From contig NZ_JACIDV010000003.1 in the NCBI RefSeq assembly GCF_014196515.1, forward strand, positions 372,001 to 436,000: a DNA stretch of 64,000 bases, read 5' to 3'. How positions within the stretch are numbered: the stretch's first letter is position 1; every line of letters begins with the position of its first letter. The translations under genes and the position numbers were made by a program. A model generated the notes under the pieces. It had not been told where the DNA came from and searched no databases. It saw nothing but the letters and a program-made list of their open reading frames with translations. Shown one piece after another: positions 45,339 through 53,528 of this stretch. The stretch comes from Rhizobium skierniewicense (GTDB taxonomy: Bacteria; Pseudomonadota; Alphaproteobacteria; Rhizobiales; Rhizobiaceae).

Positions 45339-46802
45339 TCAAAGATCGATAAGAACGCTTTTTGACTTCCGGTTCGCCATGTAGGCATCGCGACCCAGAT
45401 CCTTGCCGATGCCTGAGCTTTTATAACCACCGGTCGGCAGAATGTGGTCGCGGGATCTTCCGTAACGATTGACCCAGATCGTGCCCGCTTGCAACGCCCT
45501 GGTAACGCGAATGGCGCGGGAAAGATCGCGCGTGAACACGCCTGCCGCAAGGCCATAGGTCGGGTGATCTGCCAGTGCCAGCGCTTCGTCTTCATCCTCG
45601 AAGGTTTGCAGCGTCAGGACAGGTCCGAAGATTTCCTCTGCTAAAGCGGGTGAATCCTGCGAAACATTGCCAAGCAATGTCGGCGCGTAGAAATAGCCCT
45701 CTCGGTCCATGATCTGCCCGCCGGTCAGGCATTCGGCGCCTGCACTGATGGATGCGCGGACGATTGTGTCGATCCGCTCTATCTGTTTTTGTGAAATGAT
45801 CGGGCTGTACTGGGTGTTTTCATCCCATGTCGGGCCGGTCTCGACGCCGCGCATGATGGTGGTGATGGCGGCGATGAGTTCCTCCGCAATCTCCCTGGCG
45901 ACGATCAGGCGGGAACCCGCCACGCAGGCTTGTCCGGCATTGGAGATGATACTTTGCGCGACAGCTTTTGCCGTGCGGTTTATGTCGGCATCGGCAAACA
46001 CCACCTGCGGGCTTTTCCCGCCAAGCTCAAGCGTCATCGGCTTGATCCCGGTTCGGGCGACATTCTGCATGATGGCGGAACCGGCAGCGGTAGAGCCGGT
46101 AAAGCTGACCTTGGAAATATCGGGATGACCGGTGATGGCGTTGCCGGTCACCATGCCATCGCCCAGTACGATATTGATGAGACCGGCAGGAATACCGGCC
46201 TCGACGGAAAGTTCGGCAATGCGCAGGCTTGAAAACGGCGTCATTTCAGATGGTTTCAACACCACGGCATTTCCTGCCGCCAGTGCGGGTCCGAGCTTCC
46301 ACCCCGCCATCGACAACGGAAAATTCCACGGCGTGATGGCACCGACGACACCATAGGGCTCGGTCATGATCATTCCGAGACTGGTGTCGGACGTCGGAAC
46401 GAGGTCACTGCCTTCCTTGTCCGCAAACTCCGCGAAGAAACGGATTTGTTCTGCCGTAACAGCGATATCGCCCGCGACCAGATGGCCGACGGGGCGGGTC
46501 GAAGACACGGCTTCCAGCTTTGCCAGATGTTCCGCGTCCTGTTCGATCAGATCGGCCCAACGGTGCATGGCCCGCGTTCGGTCGCGCGGCCGCAGACCGC
46601 TCCAGTTGCTGGTCTTCAACGCTTTTTTCGCTGTTTGCACCGCCTGATCCACCAGATCGGGGCCGGCAACAGGGCAATCGCCGAAGGCAGCGCCATCGGA
46701 CGGGCGGTACATGGCGATGCCTTCGCTGGCAGCCACTGTCTCGCCGCCGATGAAGTGGTAATGCGGCAGCGAAATCGCGTCTGGATCGAAACTGAGCGTC
46801 AT
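45339..46802 (-). CDS. Aldehyde dehydrogenase (second of the island)
   Basis: A 487-residue NAD(P)-dependent aldehyde dehydrogenase. ITPWNFPLSMAGWKLGPALAAGNAVVLKPSEMTP; catalytic Glu in TLELGGKSPQVVFADADINR; catalytic Cys in IISNAGQACVAGSRLIV; terminal LPTGGYKSSGIGKDLGRDAYMANRKSKSVLIDL. Substrate unknown, probably a (gamma-glutamyl)aminoaldehyde or similar from the flavoenzymes or aminotransferase. The ATG follows AAGGAACGACGGCC, 12 bp after the cupin gene. Clearly different from GabD downstream, so the pathway likely makes two aldehydes. Confidence 0.92.
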   Translation of the reverse strand: MTLSFDPDAISLPHYHFIGGETVAASEGIAMYRPSDGAAFGDCPVAGPDLVDQAVQTAKKALKTSNWSGLRPRDRTRAMHRWADLIEQDAEHLAKLEAVSSTRPVGHLVAGDIAVTAEQIRFFAEFADKEGSDLVPTSDTSLGMIMTEPYGVVGAITPWNFPLSMAGWKLGPALAAGNAVVLKPSEMTPFSSLRIAELSVEAGIPAGLINIVLGDGMVTGNAITGHPDISKVSFTGSTAAGSAIMQNVARTGIKPMTLELGGKSPQVVFADADINRTAKAVAQSIISNAGQACVAGSRLIVAREIAEELIAAITTIMRGVETGPTWDENTQYSPIISQKQIERIDTIVRASISAGAECLTGGQIMDREGYFYAPTLLGNVSQDSPALAEEIFGPVLTLQTFEDEDEALALADHPTYGLAAGVFTRDLSRAIRVTRALQAGTIWVNRYGRSRDHILPTGGYKSSGIGKDLGRDAYMANRKSKSVLIDL

Positions 46803-46814
46803 GGCCGTCGTTCC

Positions 46815-47177
46815 TTATGCAGGGTCGGTTACGGTCACATAGATCTTGCGAACCGTCTCGATGGTGCGCCATACGCCGACGAAACCGGGCTTCATCATGA
46901 AACTGTCTCCTGCACGGTAAGTAACGGTGTCGCCGCCCTTTTCGTCCAGTTCGATCACGCCGGAAATGATGTGGCAGAACTCATAGGTCGTGCCTTTGAT
47001 GGAATGGGTTTCGCCGGGTGTCGCTTCCCAGATGCCGGTGTGGACGGTGCCATCACGGCAATCATCAAGCGCCCATGTCTTGAAGGAGGGGTTGCCGGAA
47101 ATCAGACGCTCGGGCGTCGGCAGTGCTTCTTTTGGGGTGGTTTGCGGGTTGGTGTCGATACGGGTGATGAGAGACAT
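46815..47177 (-). CDS. Small cupin-domain protein
   Basis: A 120-residue single cupin. GTVHTGIWEATPGETHSIKGTTYEFCHIISGVIELDEKGGDTVTYRAGDSFMMKPGFVGVWRTIETVRKIYVTV matches the (S)-ureidoglycine-like/ethanolamine-utilisation cupin fold. It keeps some of the metal ligands (His in ETHSIKG, Glu in YEFCH). Role unknown; in amine-catabolic operons such cupins occur beside dehydrogenases and may be an isomerase or sensor. Start after AAAGGACTTCCC. Cotranscribed between the 2-hydroxyacid and aldehyde dehydrogenases. Confidence 0.82.
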   Translation of the reverse strand: MSLITRIDTNPQTTPKEALPTPERLISGNPSFKTWALDDCRDGTVHTGIWEATPGETHSIKGTTYEFCHIISGVIELDEKGGDTVTYRAGDSFMMKPGFVGVWRTIETVRKIYVTVTDPA

Positions 47178-47198
47178 GGGAAGTCCTTTCTGACGTGT

Positions 47199-48122
47199 TC
47201 AGTAGCCGCGGTTGCGGTCGATGAGGCCGATGGGGTCAAGGCCGCTGAGGTGGCGACGAATATTGTCGATGACGGCTTTTGCCGCCGTTTCCGGTTGGGT
47301 GACGGAAGCGACATGCGGGGTGATCATCACACCGGGATGCCGCCAGAGTGGATGGTCGGCGGGTAATGGTTCGGGGTCGGTAACGTCGAGCATCGCACCG
47401 GAGAGGTGGCCGCTATCGAGTGCATTGACGAGCGCAGTTTGATCGAGCTGCGGACCTCTGCCTGCGTGGAGAAGAGCCGCACCCGCTGGCAGTTTCGCAA
47501 AAAGGTCGGCGTTCAGAAAACCGCGCGTCTCCCGCGTCAGCGGCAACAAGCAGATGAGAATGTCGACGTTCGCCAGGAAGGCGTCCAACTGCTCTGCACC
47601 ATGATGGCAGGTCACGCCGTCGATCTCATGGGCGCTGCGGCTCCAGCCAGACAGCGGAAATCCAAAGGGTTTCAGCCGTTCCAGAACCGCCTTGCCCAGA
47701 TGACCGAGACCCAGTACGCCCACGGTCCTTTCATGCGCTTGTCGAACCGGCAATGCCTGCCACTTTGCCTGGGCCTGTTGGGCCAGATAGTCGGGCAGAC
47801 GGCGGTGCAGCGCCAGCACACCCAGCGTCACATATTCCTGCATCATCCGGATGATGCCGTCTTCCACCATCCGAACCAGTTTGACATGGGCGGGCAGGGC
47901 AGACGCATCGAATTGATCGATACCGGCACCGATGGAAAACAGGATTTCCAGGTTGGCGTAGCGCGCAAGGTCGGCAGGAGCAGTCCAGGTGATGAGATAG
48001 CGGACACTGTGCGGATCGACGGTCGCCGGATCGGAGGAGAAGGCGACATCCGGCAATTCCTGCGCAAAAAGTTGAGCGAATATTTTCGCCCGTGCCGCGT
48101 CAGAATTGAACAGAAATGTCAT
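47199..48122 (-). CDS. D-2-hydroxyacid dehydrogenase (GhrA-like)
   Basis: A 307-residue NAD(P)-dependent dehydrogenase reducing glyoxylate/hydroxypyruvate-type 2-oxo acids. NAD fold [31 protein letters not shown] near 135-165; [38 protein letters not shown] with the conserved catalytic Arg region; the terminal His in [13 protein letters not shown]. The [10 protein letters not shown] segment matches the GhrA subfamily. It sits between the M20 gene (102 bp upstream) and the cupin. Confidence 0.9.
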   Translation of the reverse strand: MTFLFNSDAARAKIFAQLFAQELPDVAFSSDPATVDPHSVRYLITWTAPADLARYANLEILFSIGAGIDQFDASALPAHVKLVRMVEDGIIRMMQEYVTLGVLALHRRLPDYLAQQAQAKWQALPVRQAHERTVGVLGLGHLGKAVLERLKPFGFPLSGWSRSAHEIDGVTCHHGAEQLDAFLANVDILICLLPLTRETRGFLNADLFAKLPAGAALLHAGRGPQLDQTALVNALDSGHLSGAMLDVTDPEPLPADHPLWRHPGVMITPHVASVTQPETAAKAVIDNIRRHLSGLDPIGLIDRNRGY

Positions 48123-48224
48123 GGGCCAGCCCTCGTTCTCATGTCAGTCGAAATTGGCCCAGTTCGAACGGCAGGATGCACTGAAGCGGCGATGGCCCGC
48201 AGCACATCTGACCGATTTGCTGGT

Positions 48225-49349
48225 TCAGGCGCTCAATCGCGCTCCAAGATCAACCAGCATGCTGCGGCAGGCGGAGAGCTCATCGCAGGTAACGAACTCG
48301 TTTGGCTTGTGGGCGCGTGCGATATCGCCGGGACCGCAGATAATGCTGTCGATCCCCGCCGCCTGATAGAGCCCGGCTTCGGTGCCGTAACTGACTGCCG
48401 CCAGCGGTTCTAAGCCGGTTAGATCATGCATGAGGGTGGCAAGCGGAGCATCGGCTGGCAGCGATAGGGCTGGATACGCGCTCAACATATCGAATGCAGT
48501 CTCGAAGCCGCTGATGCGCAGAGCCTCGGTCGCCTTGCGCAACGGCTCCAGCAAGGCTGCGGGTGAGACACCGGAAATCGCTCTCGCTTCGATGTCTGCC
48601 ATGCAGAGATCCGGGATGATATTCACTGCCTGTCCGCCACTGATCTTGCCGACCTGAAGCGAAGAGTAGGGTGGTTCGAAATTGCTATCGAACGGGCCGT
48701 CCCTCAGCACAGTTGCGGCATGTACGGCGCTGGCCAGAACCTCGCTCATGGCATGGATGGCATTCAGGCCTTGATCAGGCCGGGAAGAATGGCCAGAACG
48801 TCCCTTGACGGTGATCCGTGCCGCGGCCTTGCCCTTGTGGGCTCTGATCGCGCGCAAACCACTTGGTTCTCCGACGATGCACATGTCCGGAAGCGCGCAC
48901 AGCGTGGGGATGAGCTTGATGAGGTTTGGTACACCCTTGCAGCCCGCTTCCTCGTCATAGGAAAAGGCAAGATGGACCGGTCTCTTCAAGGGCATTTTTG
49001 CGAATTCGGACAGGGCCGCGAGGGCGCAGGCCAGAAAGCCCTTCATGTCGCTGGTGCCCCGTCCATAGAGCCGGTCGCCATCGTCGCGCAGTGCGAAAGG
49101 GTCAGACGACCAATCCGCTTCGCCCGCCGGGACGACATCCATATGGCCGGACAGGATGACGCCGGAACGATCGCGCGGGCCGACTGAGATGAAAAGATTG
49201 GAGCGATCACCCTCCGGCCCCAGCGCGGTTGTCACCTGTGCGCCACAGCGTCCGGCGTAGCCGGCTATCCATTCGACGATATCGGCATTGGCTTGCCCGA
49301 CCACCGAGGGGAACGAGACCAATCGCTCCAATATGTCGAATTCCGTCAT
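48225..49349 (-). CDS. M20-family deacylase, ArgE-like
   Basis: A 374-residue zinc hydrolase of the acetylornithine deacetylase/succinyl-diaminopimelate desuccinylase family. Metal ligands: His in LSGHMDVVPAGEADWSSDPF near 70, bridging Asp in GRGTSDMKGFLAC near 100, catalytic Glu in SYDEEAGCKG near 135, later GEPSG, and terminal His in IARAHKPNEFVT. It removes an acyl group from an N-acyl amino acid or amine. No arginine genes are nearby, so the job is probably catabolic here. First gene of a six-gene operon; a perfect palindrome lies 31 bp upstream. Confidence 0.88.
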   Translation of the reverse strand: MTEFDILERLVSFPSVVGQANADIVEWIAGYAGRCGAQVTTALGPEGDRSNLFISVGPRDRSGVILSGHMDVVPAGEADWSSDPFALRDDGDRLYGRGTSDMKGFLACALAALSEFAKMPLKRPVHLAFSYDEEAGCKGVPNLIKLIPTLCALPDMCIVGEPSGLRAIRAHKGKAAARITVKGRSGHSSRPDQGLNAIHAMSEVLASAVHAATVLRDGPFDSNFEPPYSSLQVGKISGGQAVNIIPDLCMADIEARAISGVSPAALLEPLRKATEALRISGFETAFDMLSAYPALSLPADAPLATLMHDLTGLEPLAAVSYGTEAGLYQAAGIDSIICGPGDIARAHKPNEFVTCDELSACRSMLVDLGARLSA

Positions 49350-49380
49350 TGCTGCCTCTCGCCGTTTTGAACAAGGTAGA

Positions 49381-49400
49381 GCGTTTAGACGTCTAAACGC
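49381..49400. promoter_or_regulatory. Perfect 20-bp palindrome (GCGTTTAGACGTCTAAACGC)
   Basis: Exact inverted repeat with no spacer, 31 bp upstream of the M20 deacylase ATG and 115 bp upstream of the divergent acetyltransferase. Size, perfect symmetry and place indicate an operator for a dimeric regulator. The regulator cannot be named; no regulator gene is adjacent. Confidence 0.75.
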
Positions 49401-49515
49401 ACTGAAAAGCCTGGCGCTTTAGTGGAAACTGCTGAAATCCCGCCGGATTCGAACGATTTATTTGGTGTGGATGCCGTAATTCTGGAAGGCGGATTTGTGA
49501 CATTCAGGAATGCTG

Positions 49516-50442
49516 ATGGCGGACGAAGCCAGGAATGTAAGCGCGGTGGATCATCACGACACCTTACAGCTTGAAGCCTTTGAGCTGACGCTTGAGAACA
49601 TCGCGGACGCCAACATTGAAAAGCTGCATGCTCTGTCGGTTGGTGTGGGTTGGCCGCACCGCCCCAAGGACTGGCAGATGCTTCTCGAAAACGGCAACGG
49701 CGTCGTCGCCGTCGATTCCATTGGTCGGCTTGCCGGTTCGGCCATGTGGTTCGATTTCGGTTCGACCTTTTCCACCATCGGCATGGTCATAACACCACCC
49801 CGACTTCAGGCCAGAGGTGCGGGAAGCTGGATGATGCTGCATGTGATGCAGCAGGCCGGCAAGCGGCAATTCGGTCTGAACGCGACCCGTGCTGCCAAAC
49901 GGCTATATCAGTCCATGGGTTTTTCCATCGAGACGACTGTGTTTCAGTGTCAGGGGGAAGCAAAACCGGTCGCCACGCCGCAGCTCGCTGGCGGCGCTAC
50001 GCTGCGGCCGATGACATCAGGCGATGTCGACACCATCCTTGCGCTGGATGAGAAGGCCTTCGGTGCTGGCCGCAACACGCTGTTCAATTCGCTCCTTCCG
50101 GTCTCCAAGGGCGTGGTGCTGGTTCGAGGGCAGCGTGTCGAAGCCTTTTCGCTCTGTCGTCGTTTTGGGCGCGGGGCGCTGATCGGGCCTGTGGTGGCCT
50201 TCAACGCGGGAGATGCCATCGCCGTTACCCATCCGCATGTGGTGGAACATGAAGGCCAGTTTCTGAGGCTCGATACGCGGGAGGAAAGCGGTGCTTTCGC
50301 ACAGTATGTTGCAAGCTCAGGCATGTCGGTTTTCGATACCGTTACGACCATGTCACTCGGTGGACGATGGATGCGGGATCGTGAGAACGAAGAGGGTTTG
50401 AAGCCCAGGACATGGGCGCTCGCCAGTCAGGCGTTCGGCTGA
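49516..50442 (+). CDS. Two-domain GNAT acetyltransferase (second copy)
   Basis: A 308-residue paralogue of the 39637-40470 protein. Shared features are WPHRPKDWQMLL near 45, an acetyl-CoA loop ITPPRLQARGAGSWMMLHVM, KRLYQSMGFSIETTVF, then the C-terminal domain RRFGRGALIGPVVAFNAGDAI...LRLDTREESGAFAQYVASSGM, ending TWALASQAFG. The N-terminus is about 20 residues longer. The ATG at 49516 (AGGA 6 nt upstream) is better than 49510. It is divergent from the M20 operon across the palindrome. Substrate unknown. Confidence 0.86.
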   Translation: MADEARNVSAVDHHDTLQLEAFELTLENIADANIEKLHALSVGVGWPHRPKDWQMLLENGNGVVAVDSIGRLAGSAMWFDFGSTFSTIGMVITPPRLQARGAGSWMMLHVMQQAGKRQFGLNATRAAKRLYQSMGFSIETTVFQCQGEAKPVATPQLAGGATLRPMTSGDVDTILALDEKAFGAGRNTLFNSLLPVSKGVVLVRGQRVEAFSLCRRFGRGALIGPVVAFNAGDAIAVTHPHVVEHEGQFLRLDTREESGAFAQYVASSGMSVFDTVTTMSLGGRWMRDRENEEGLKPRTWALASQAFG

Positions 50443-50457
50443 GCGCGTAGAAATTGA

Positions 50458-50491
50458 TAAGGCTGCATTCGTTTCGACGAACACAGCCTTA
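50458..50491. terminator. Bidirectional hairpin between acetyltransferase and beta-galactosidase
   Basis: Stem TAAGGCTG / CAGCCTTA with an inner TTCG/CGAA pair, located between two convergent stops. Flanking T-runs are weak. Confidence 0.6.
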
Positions 50492-50496
50492 CAATG

Positions 50497-52437
50497 TCAT
50501 GAAATGCTCGTTTTCCAAGCAGAGACGGCCTGCGGTTCCAGCACCCTGTCTCCCAGCACGAGAGTACCATTTTCAGGGATTTTCCAAGCCTCGGTGCCAT
50601 AGTTGAAGGCAAAGGTGAGATCGCCGCGGCGACGGATGCGGATATGGTCCGGTAAGGCGATGGTTTCGAGCCCGGCCTTTTTCGCAGCCAGCGTCAGCAC
50701 GCTCGATAGCAACGTCTCATCCGCCCAGCAGGCCAGATAAAGCATATTGCCGTGTTCCGTCAGTGCCGGATCGCCATTTGCAAAGCGGGCGAGGATATTG
50801 GCCGAGGTCTGCACAGTTTCGCGCCAACGGATTGCCGCGCCCTTAACCTCTCCCGACACGGCGTCAGACAGGCCGGGCCGCAATGTGGAAACCTGGATGA
50901 CACGGTTGCCAGTGTGTTTACCCAGCGGTCCGGGTGGGAGGTTCTTCGGAATGACGAAGTTGCGGTCCCGTGATCCCGTGCGTGCGCCGATGAGGATTTG
51001 CCCCGTGGCCTTGGCGAGAGCAGCTTCCGTTGCGACATCGACTTCCGTCATGCAGGGTACGACGACGAGCGAATAGCCATCGAGAGAATCGCCCGGACGG
51101 ACAAAGTCGATATCCAGACCGAGCCGGCGCAAAATTTCATACCAGCGGAAGCACAGTTCCCCGTAGCGGAAATCCATCCCCTGTGGCTGGATCATCGTCG
51201 TCCAGTAGGTCTGGTAATCGAAGACAAGAGCAACCTGCGCCTTGCCGCTTTCCGGCAGGTTGCCGAAGGCGTCGAGTTCCTTGCCAACCTGCTGTGCCTC
51301 CAGCCCGCCGGGTGAAAGCTCATCCAGACCTGACATGTTCAGGCCTGCGTGCATCTGCTCCTGCGCAAAGGGTGCTTGCCGCCAGCGGAAATAGCTGACG
51401 ACCTCAGCGCCATGCGCCAGCGCTTCCCATGTCCATAGGCGCACCATGCCTGGCTTCGGTACCGGGTTCCACGGTGCCCAGTTGACCGGGCCTGGCTGCT
51501 GTTCCATCACCCAGAAACGGCCTTTGCCGACGCTGCGATAAAGGTCGTGATGATAGGGCGCGATATCGGGGTGCGATGTCTGTGCCCAGCGGTTACGCTC
51601 TTCTTCGGTAAACGGAAACTTCTCGACAAAGCCGATCGGGTAGCTGTCCCAGGATGCGAGATCAAGATTGTCGCCGACCTTGAAATGATCGAAATCTGAA
51701 ACGAAACCCATGAAGTTGTGGGTGACCCAGCGTCCCGGCGAATGCTTGCGAATGATCTCGCACTGCATCTTGTCATAGGCAGCAACCTGATCGGACTGGA
51801 AGCGCCAGAAATCCAGCCGTGTTGCCGGGTTGGTTTCGGTCACGGTCAGGTTCGGTAGCGAAACATCTTCGAAACTCTTCAGCTCCATGGACCAGAAAAC
51901 CGAGCCCCAGGCTTCGTTCAGTTGCTCTGGCGACTGGTAGCGCAGCCGCAGCCACTGCTTGAACTGCTTGAGGTCTTCGGGACCCCACGACGCGGTGGTG
52001 TCATGGCAGCCATATTCGTTGTCGGTCTGCCAGCCCACAAGGCCCGGATGTTCTCCATACCGCCTGGCGATGATCTCGACGATGCGCGCGCTTTCGCGCC
52101 ACCACGTCTTTGATGAAAACGTGTAGTGTCGACGCGAGCCGAAGCCACGGACCTTGCCATCTTCGCCATAGGGCAGGATATCGGGATGCTCATCCACCAG
52201 CCATTTCGGTGGCGTGGCGGTGGGTGTGCCCAGAACGACCTTGAGACCAGCGGCGTGGAGCACATCCATGGCGCGGTCCAGCCATTCGAATTGAAACTCG
52301 TCCCGCGCTGGCTCAAGCCTCGACCATGCGAATTCACCGATGCGCACAAAGGAAATGCCCAGCTCGCGCATCCGCCGCGCGTCTTCGGTCCAGCGGCTTT
52401 CGTCCCAGTGCTCGGGATAATAACATACGCCCAACAT
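50497..52437 (-). CDS. GH42 beta-galactosidase
   Basis: A 646-residue cytoplasmic glycosidase (no signal peptide). The N-terminal TIM barrel begins [43 protein letters not shown], the GH42 hallmark. The acid/base Glu lies in WQTDNEYGCHDT near 142, and the nucleophile Glu in FWVMEQQPGPVNWAPWN near 300. A trimerisation domain and a small C-terminal beta domain follow. It cleaves terminal beta-galactosides. Its ATG shares one base with the ATPase stop (TAATG). Last gene of the galactoside operon. Confidence 0.94.
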   Translation of the reverse strand: MLGVCYYPEHWDESRWTEDARRMRELGISFVRIGEFAWSRLEPARDEFQFEWLDRAMDVLHAAGLKVVLGTPTATPPKWLVDEHPDILPYGEDGKVRGFGSRRHYTFSSKTWWRESARIVEIIARRYGEHPGLVGWQTDNEYGCHDTTASWGPEDLKQFKQWLRLRYQSPEQLNEAWGSVFWSMELKSFEDVSLPNLTVTETNPATRLDFWRFQSDQVAAYDKMQCEIIRKHSPGRWVTHNFMGFVSDFDHFKVGDNLDLASWDSYPIGFVEKFPFTEEERNRWAQTSHPDIAPYHHDLYRSVGKGRFWVMEQQPGPVNWAPWNPVPKPGMVRLWTWEALAHGAEVVSYFRWRQAPFAQEQMHAGLNMSGLDELSPGGLEAQQVGKELDAFGNLPESGKAQVALVFDYQTYWTTMIQPQGMDFRYGELCFRWYEILRRLGLDIDFVRPGDSLDGYSLVVVPCMTEVDVATEAALAKATGQILIGARTGSRDRNFVIPKNLPPGPLGKHTGNRVIQVSTLRPGLSDAVSGEVKGAAIRWRETVQTSANILARFANGDPALTEHGNMLYLACWADETLLSSVLTLAAKKAGLETIALPDHIRIRRRGDLTFAFNYGTEAWKIPENGTLVLGDRVLEPQAVSAWKTSIS

Positions 52438-53528
52438 TATCGCGTCAGATCTCCGTTGATGATGGCTTTGCCTTGATCGTCGAACACATGGCAGGCCTTG
52501 GCATTGATGCCGAGTTTGAGCTTATCGCCCGGTTTGGCACTTGCCAGACCATCGGCCTTGACGGAGATCTCCGAACCATCGGCCAGTTCGACGAAGAAGA
52601 GTGTTTCGGAGCCGAGATATTCGGCAAGACGCACGGTGCCTTCCAGCACGACGTCACCTTCGCCGGTCGCGCTGATGTGCTCGGGACGAATGCCGATGGA
52701 GGCGTCCTTCGGTGCGGCACCATCGGGAGCGTCGACCGCGAGGGTCACGCCGCCCGGCAACGTCAGACTGATTGTTCCGCCTTCGCTTTTTGCCGGTACC
52801 TTCAACACGTTCATCTTCGGCGAGCCGATAAAGCCCGCCACGAAAAGGTTGGCAGGACGGTGGTAGAGCTCCAGCGGCGAACCGACCTGTTCGATCTTGC
52901 CCGCAGAGAGAACCACGATCTTGTCGGCCATGGTCATGGCTTCCACCTGGTCGTGGGTGACGTAGATCATCGTGGCTTTCAGATCCTGATGCAGCTTGGA
53001 AAGCTCGCCACGCATCTGCACGCGCAGGGCGGCATCGAGGTTGGACAGCGGTTCGTCGAACAGGAAGACTTCGGGGTTGCGAACGATGGCGCGGCCGATT
53101 GCCACGCGCTGGCGTTGACCACCGGAAAGCTGACCCGGCTTGCGTTGCAACAGCGGTTCAAGCTGCAACAGTTTGGCCGCATGTGCCGTGCGCTCGGCGA
53201 TCATTTCCTTTGAGTGGCCCGTCATGCGAAGCCCGAAGCCGATGTTTTCAGCCACCGTCATATGCGGGTAGAGCGCGTAGGACTGGAACACCATGGCCAC
53301 GCCGCGCTCTGAAGGGCCGATCTTGGTCATGTCCTGGCCACCGATGGACAGTGCGCCCGAGGTGATCTGCTCGAGACCGGCAATCATCCGCAACAGCGTG
53401 GACTTGCCGCAGCCCGAAGGACCGACGAAGACGCAGAACTCTCCGTCTTTCACGTCGAGATCGACGCCCTTGATGACGCTGAGCGCGCCGAACTCTTTCT
53501 TGACGTTGCGCAGGCTTACGTCAGCCAT
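52437..53528 (-). CDS. Galactoside ABC importer ATPase (UgpC/MsmK type)
   Basis: A 363-residue ATPase. Walker [17 protein letters not shown] near 37, Q-loop [10 protein letters not shown], signature [19 protein letters not shown], Walker [17 protein letters not shown], switch [11 protein letters not shown], then a C-terminal TOBE regulatory region. It powers the two permeases encoded upstream. Ribosome site GGGAGGCAAGACCA lies inside the end of the alpha-galactosidase gene, which it overlaps by 8 bp. Confidence 0.94.
   Translation of the reverse strand: MADVSLRNVKKEFGALSVIKGVDLDVKDGEFCVFVGPSGCGKSTLLRMIAGLEQITSGALSIGGQDMTKIGPSERGVAMVFQSYALYPHMTVAENIGFGLRMTGHSKEMIAERTAHAAKLLQLEPLLQRKPGQLSGGQRQRVAIGRAIVRNPEVFLFDEPLSNLDAALRVQMRGELSKLHQDLKATMIYVTHDQVEAMTMADKIVVLSAGKIEQVGSPLELYHRPANLFVAGFIGSPKMNVLKVPAKSEGGTISLTLPGGVTLAVDAPDGAAPKDASIGIRPEHISATGEGDVVLEGTVRLAEYLGSETLFFVELADGSEISVKADGLASAKPGDKLKLGINAKACHVFDDQGKAIINGDLTR

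Noticed and set aside
49381-49400. Reading the palindrome as a MetJ met-box because it contains AGACGTCT
   Set aside because: MetJ is a gammaproteobacterial regulator. No methionine gene is adjacent, and one isolated site without tandem boxes is not the MetJ pattern.
29984-50442. Ectoine degradation cluster (Lrp regulator, deacetylase, aldehyde dehydrogenase, aminotransferase)
   Set aside because: The ectoine hydrolase (M24 family) and the usual Ehu importer are missing.
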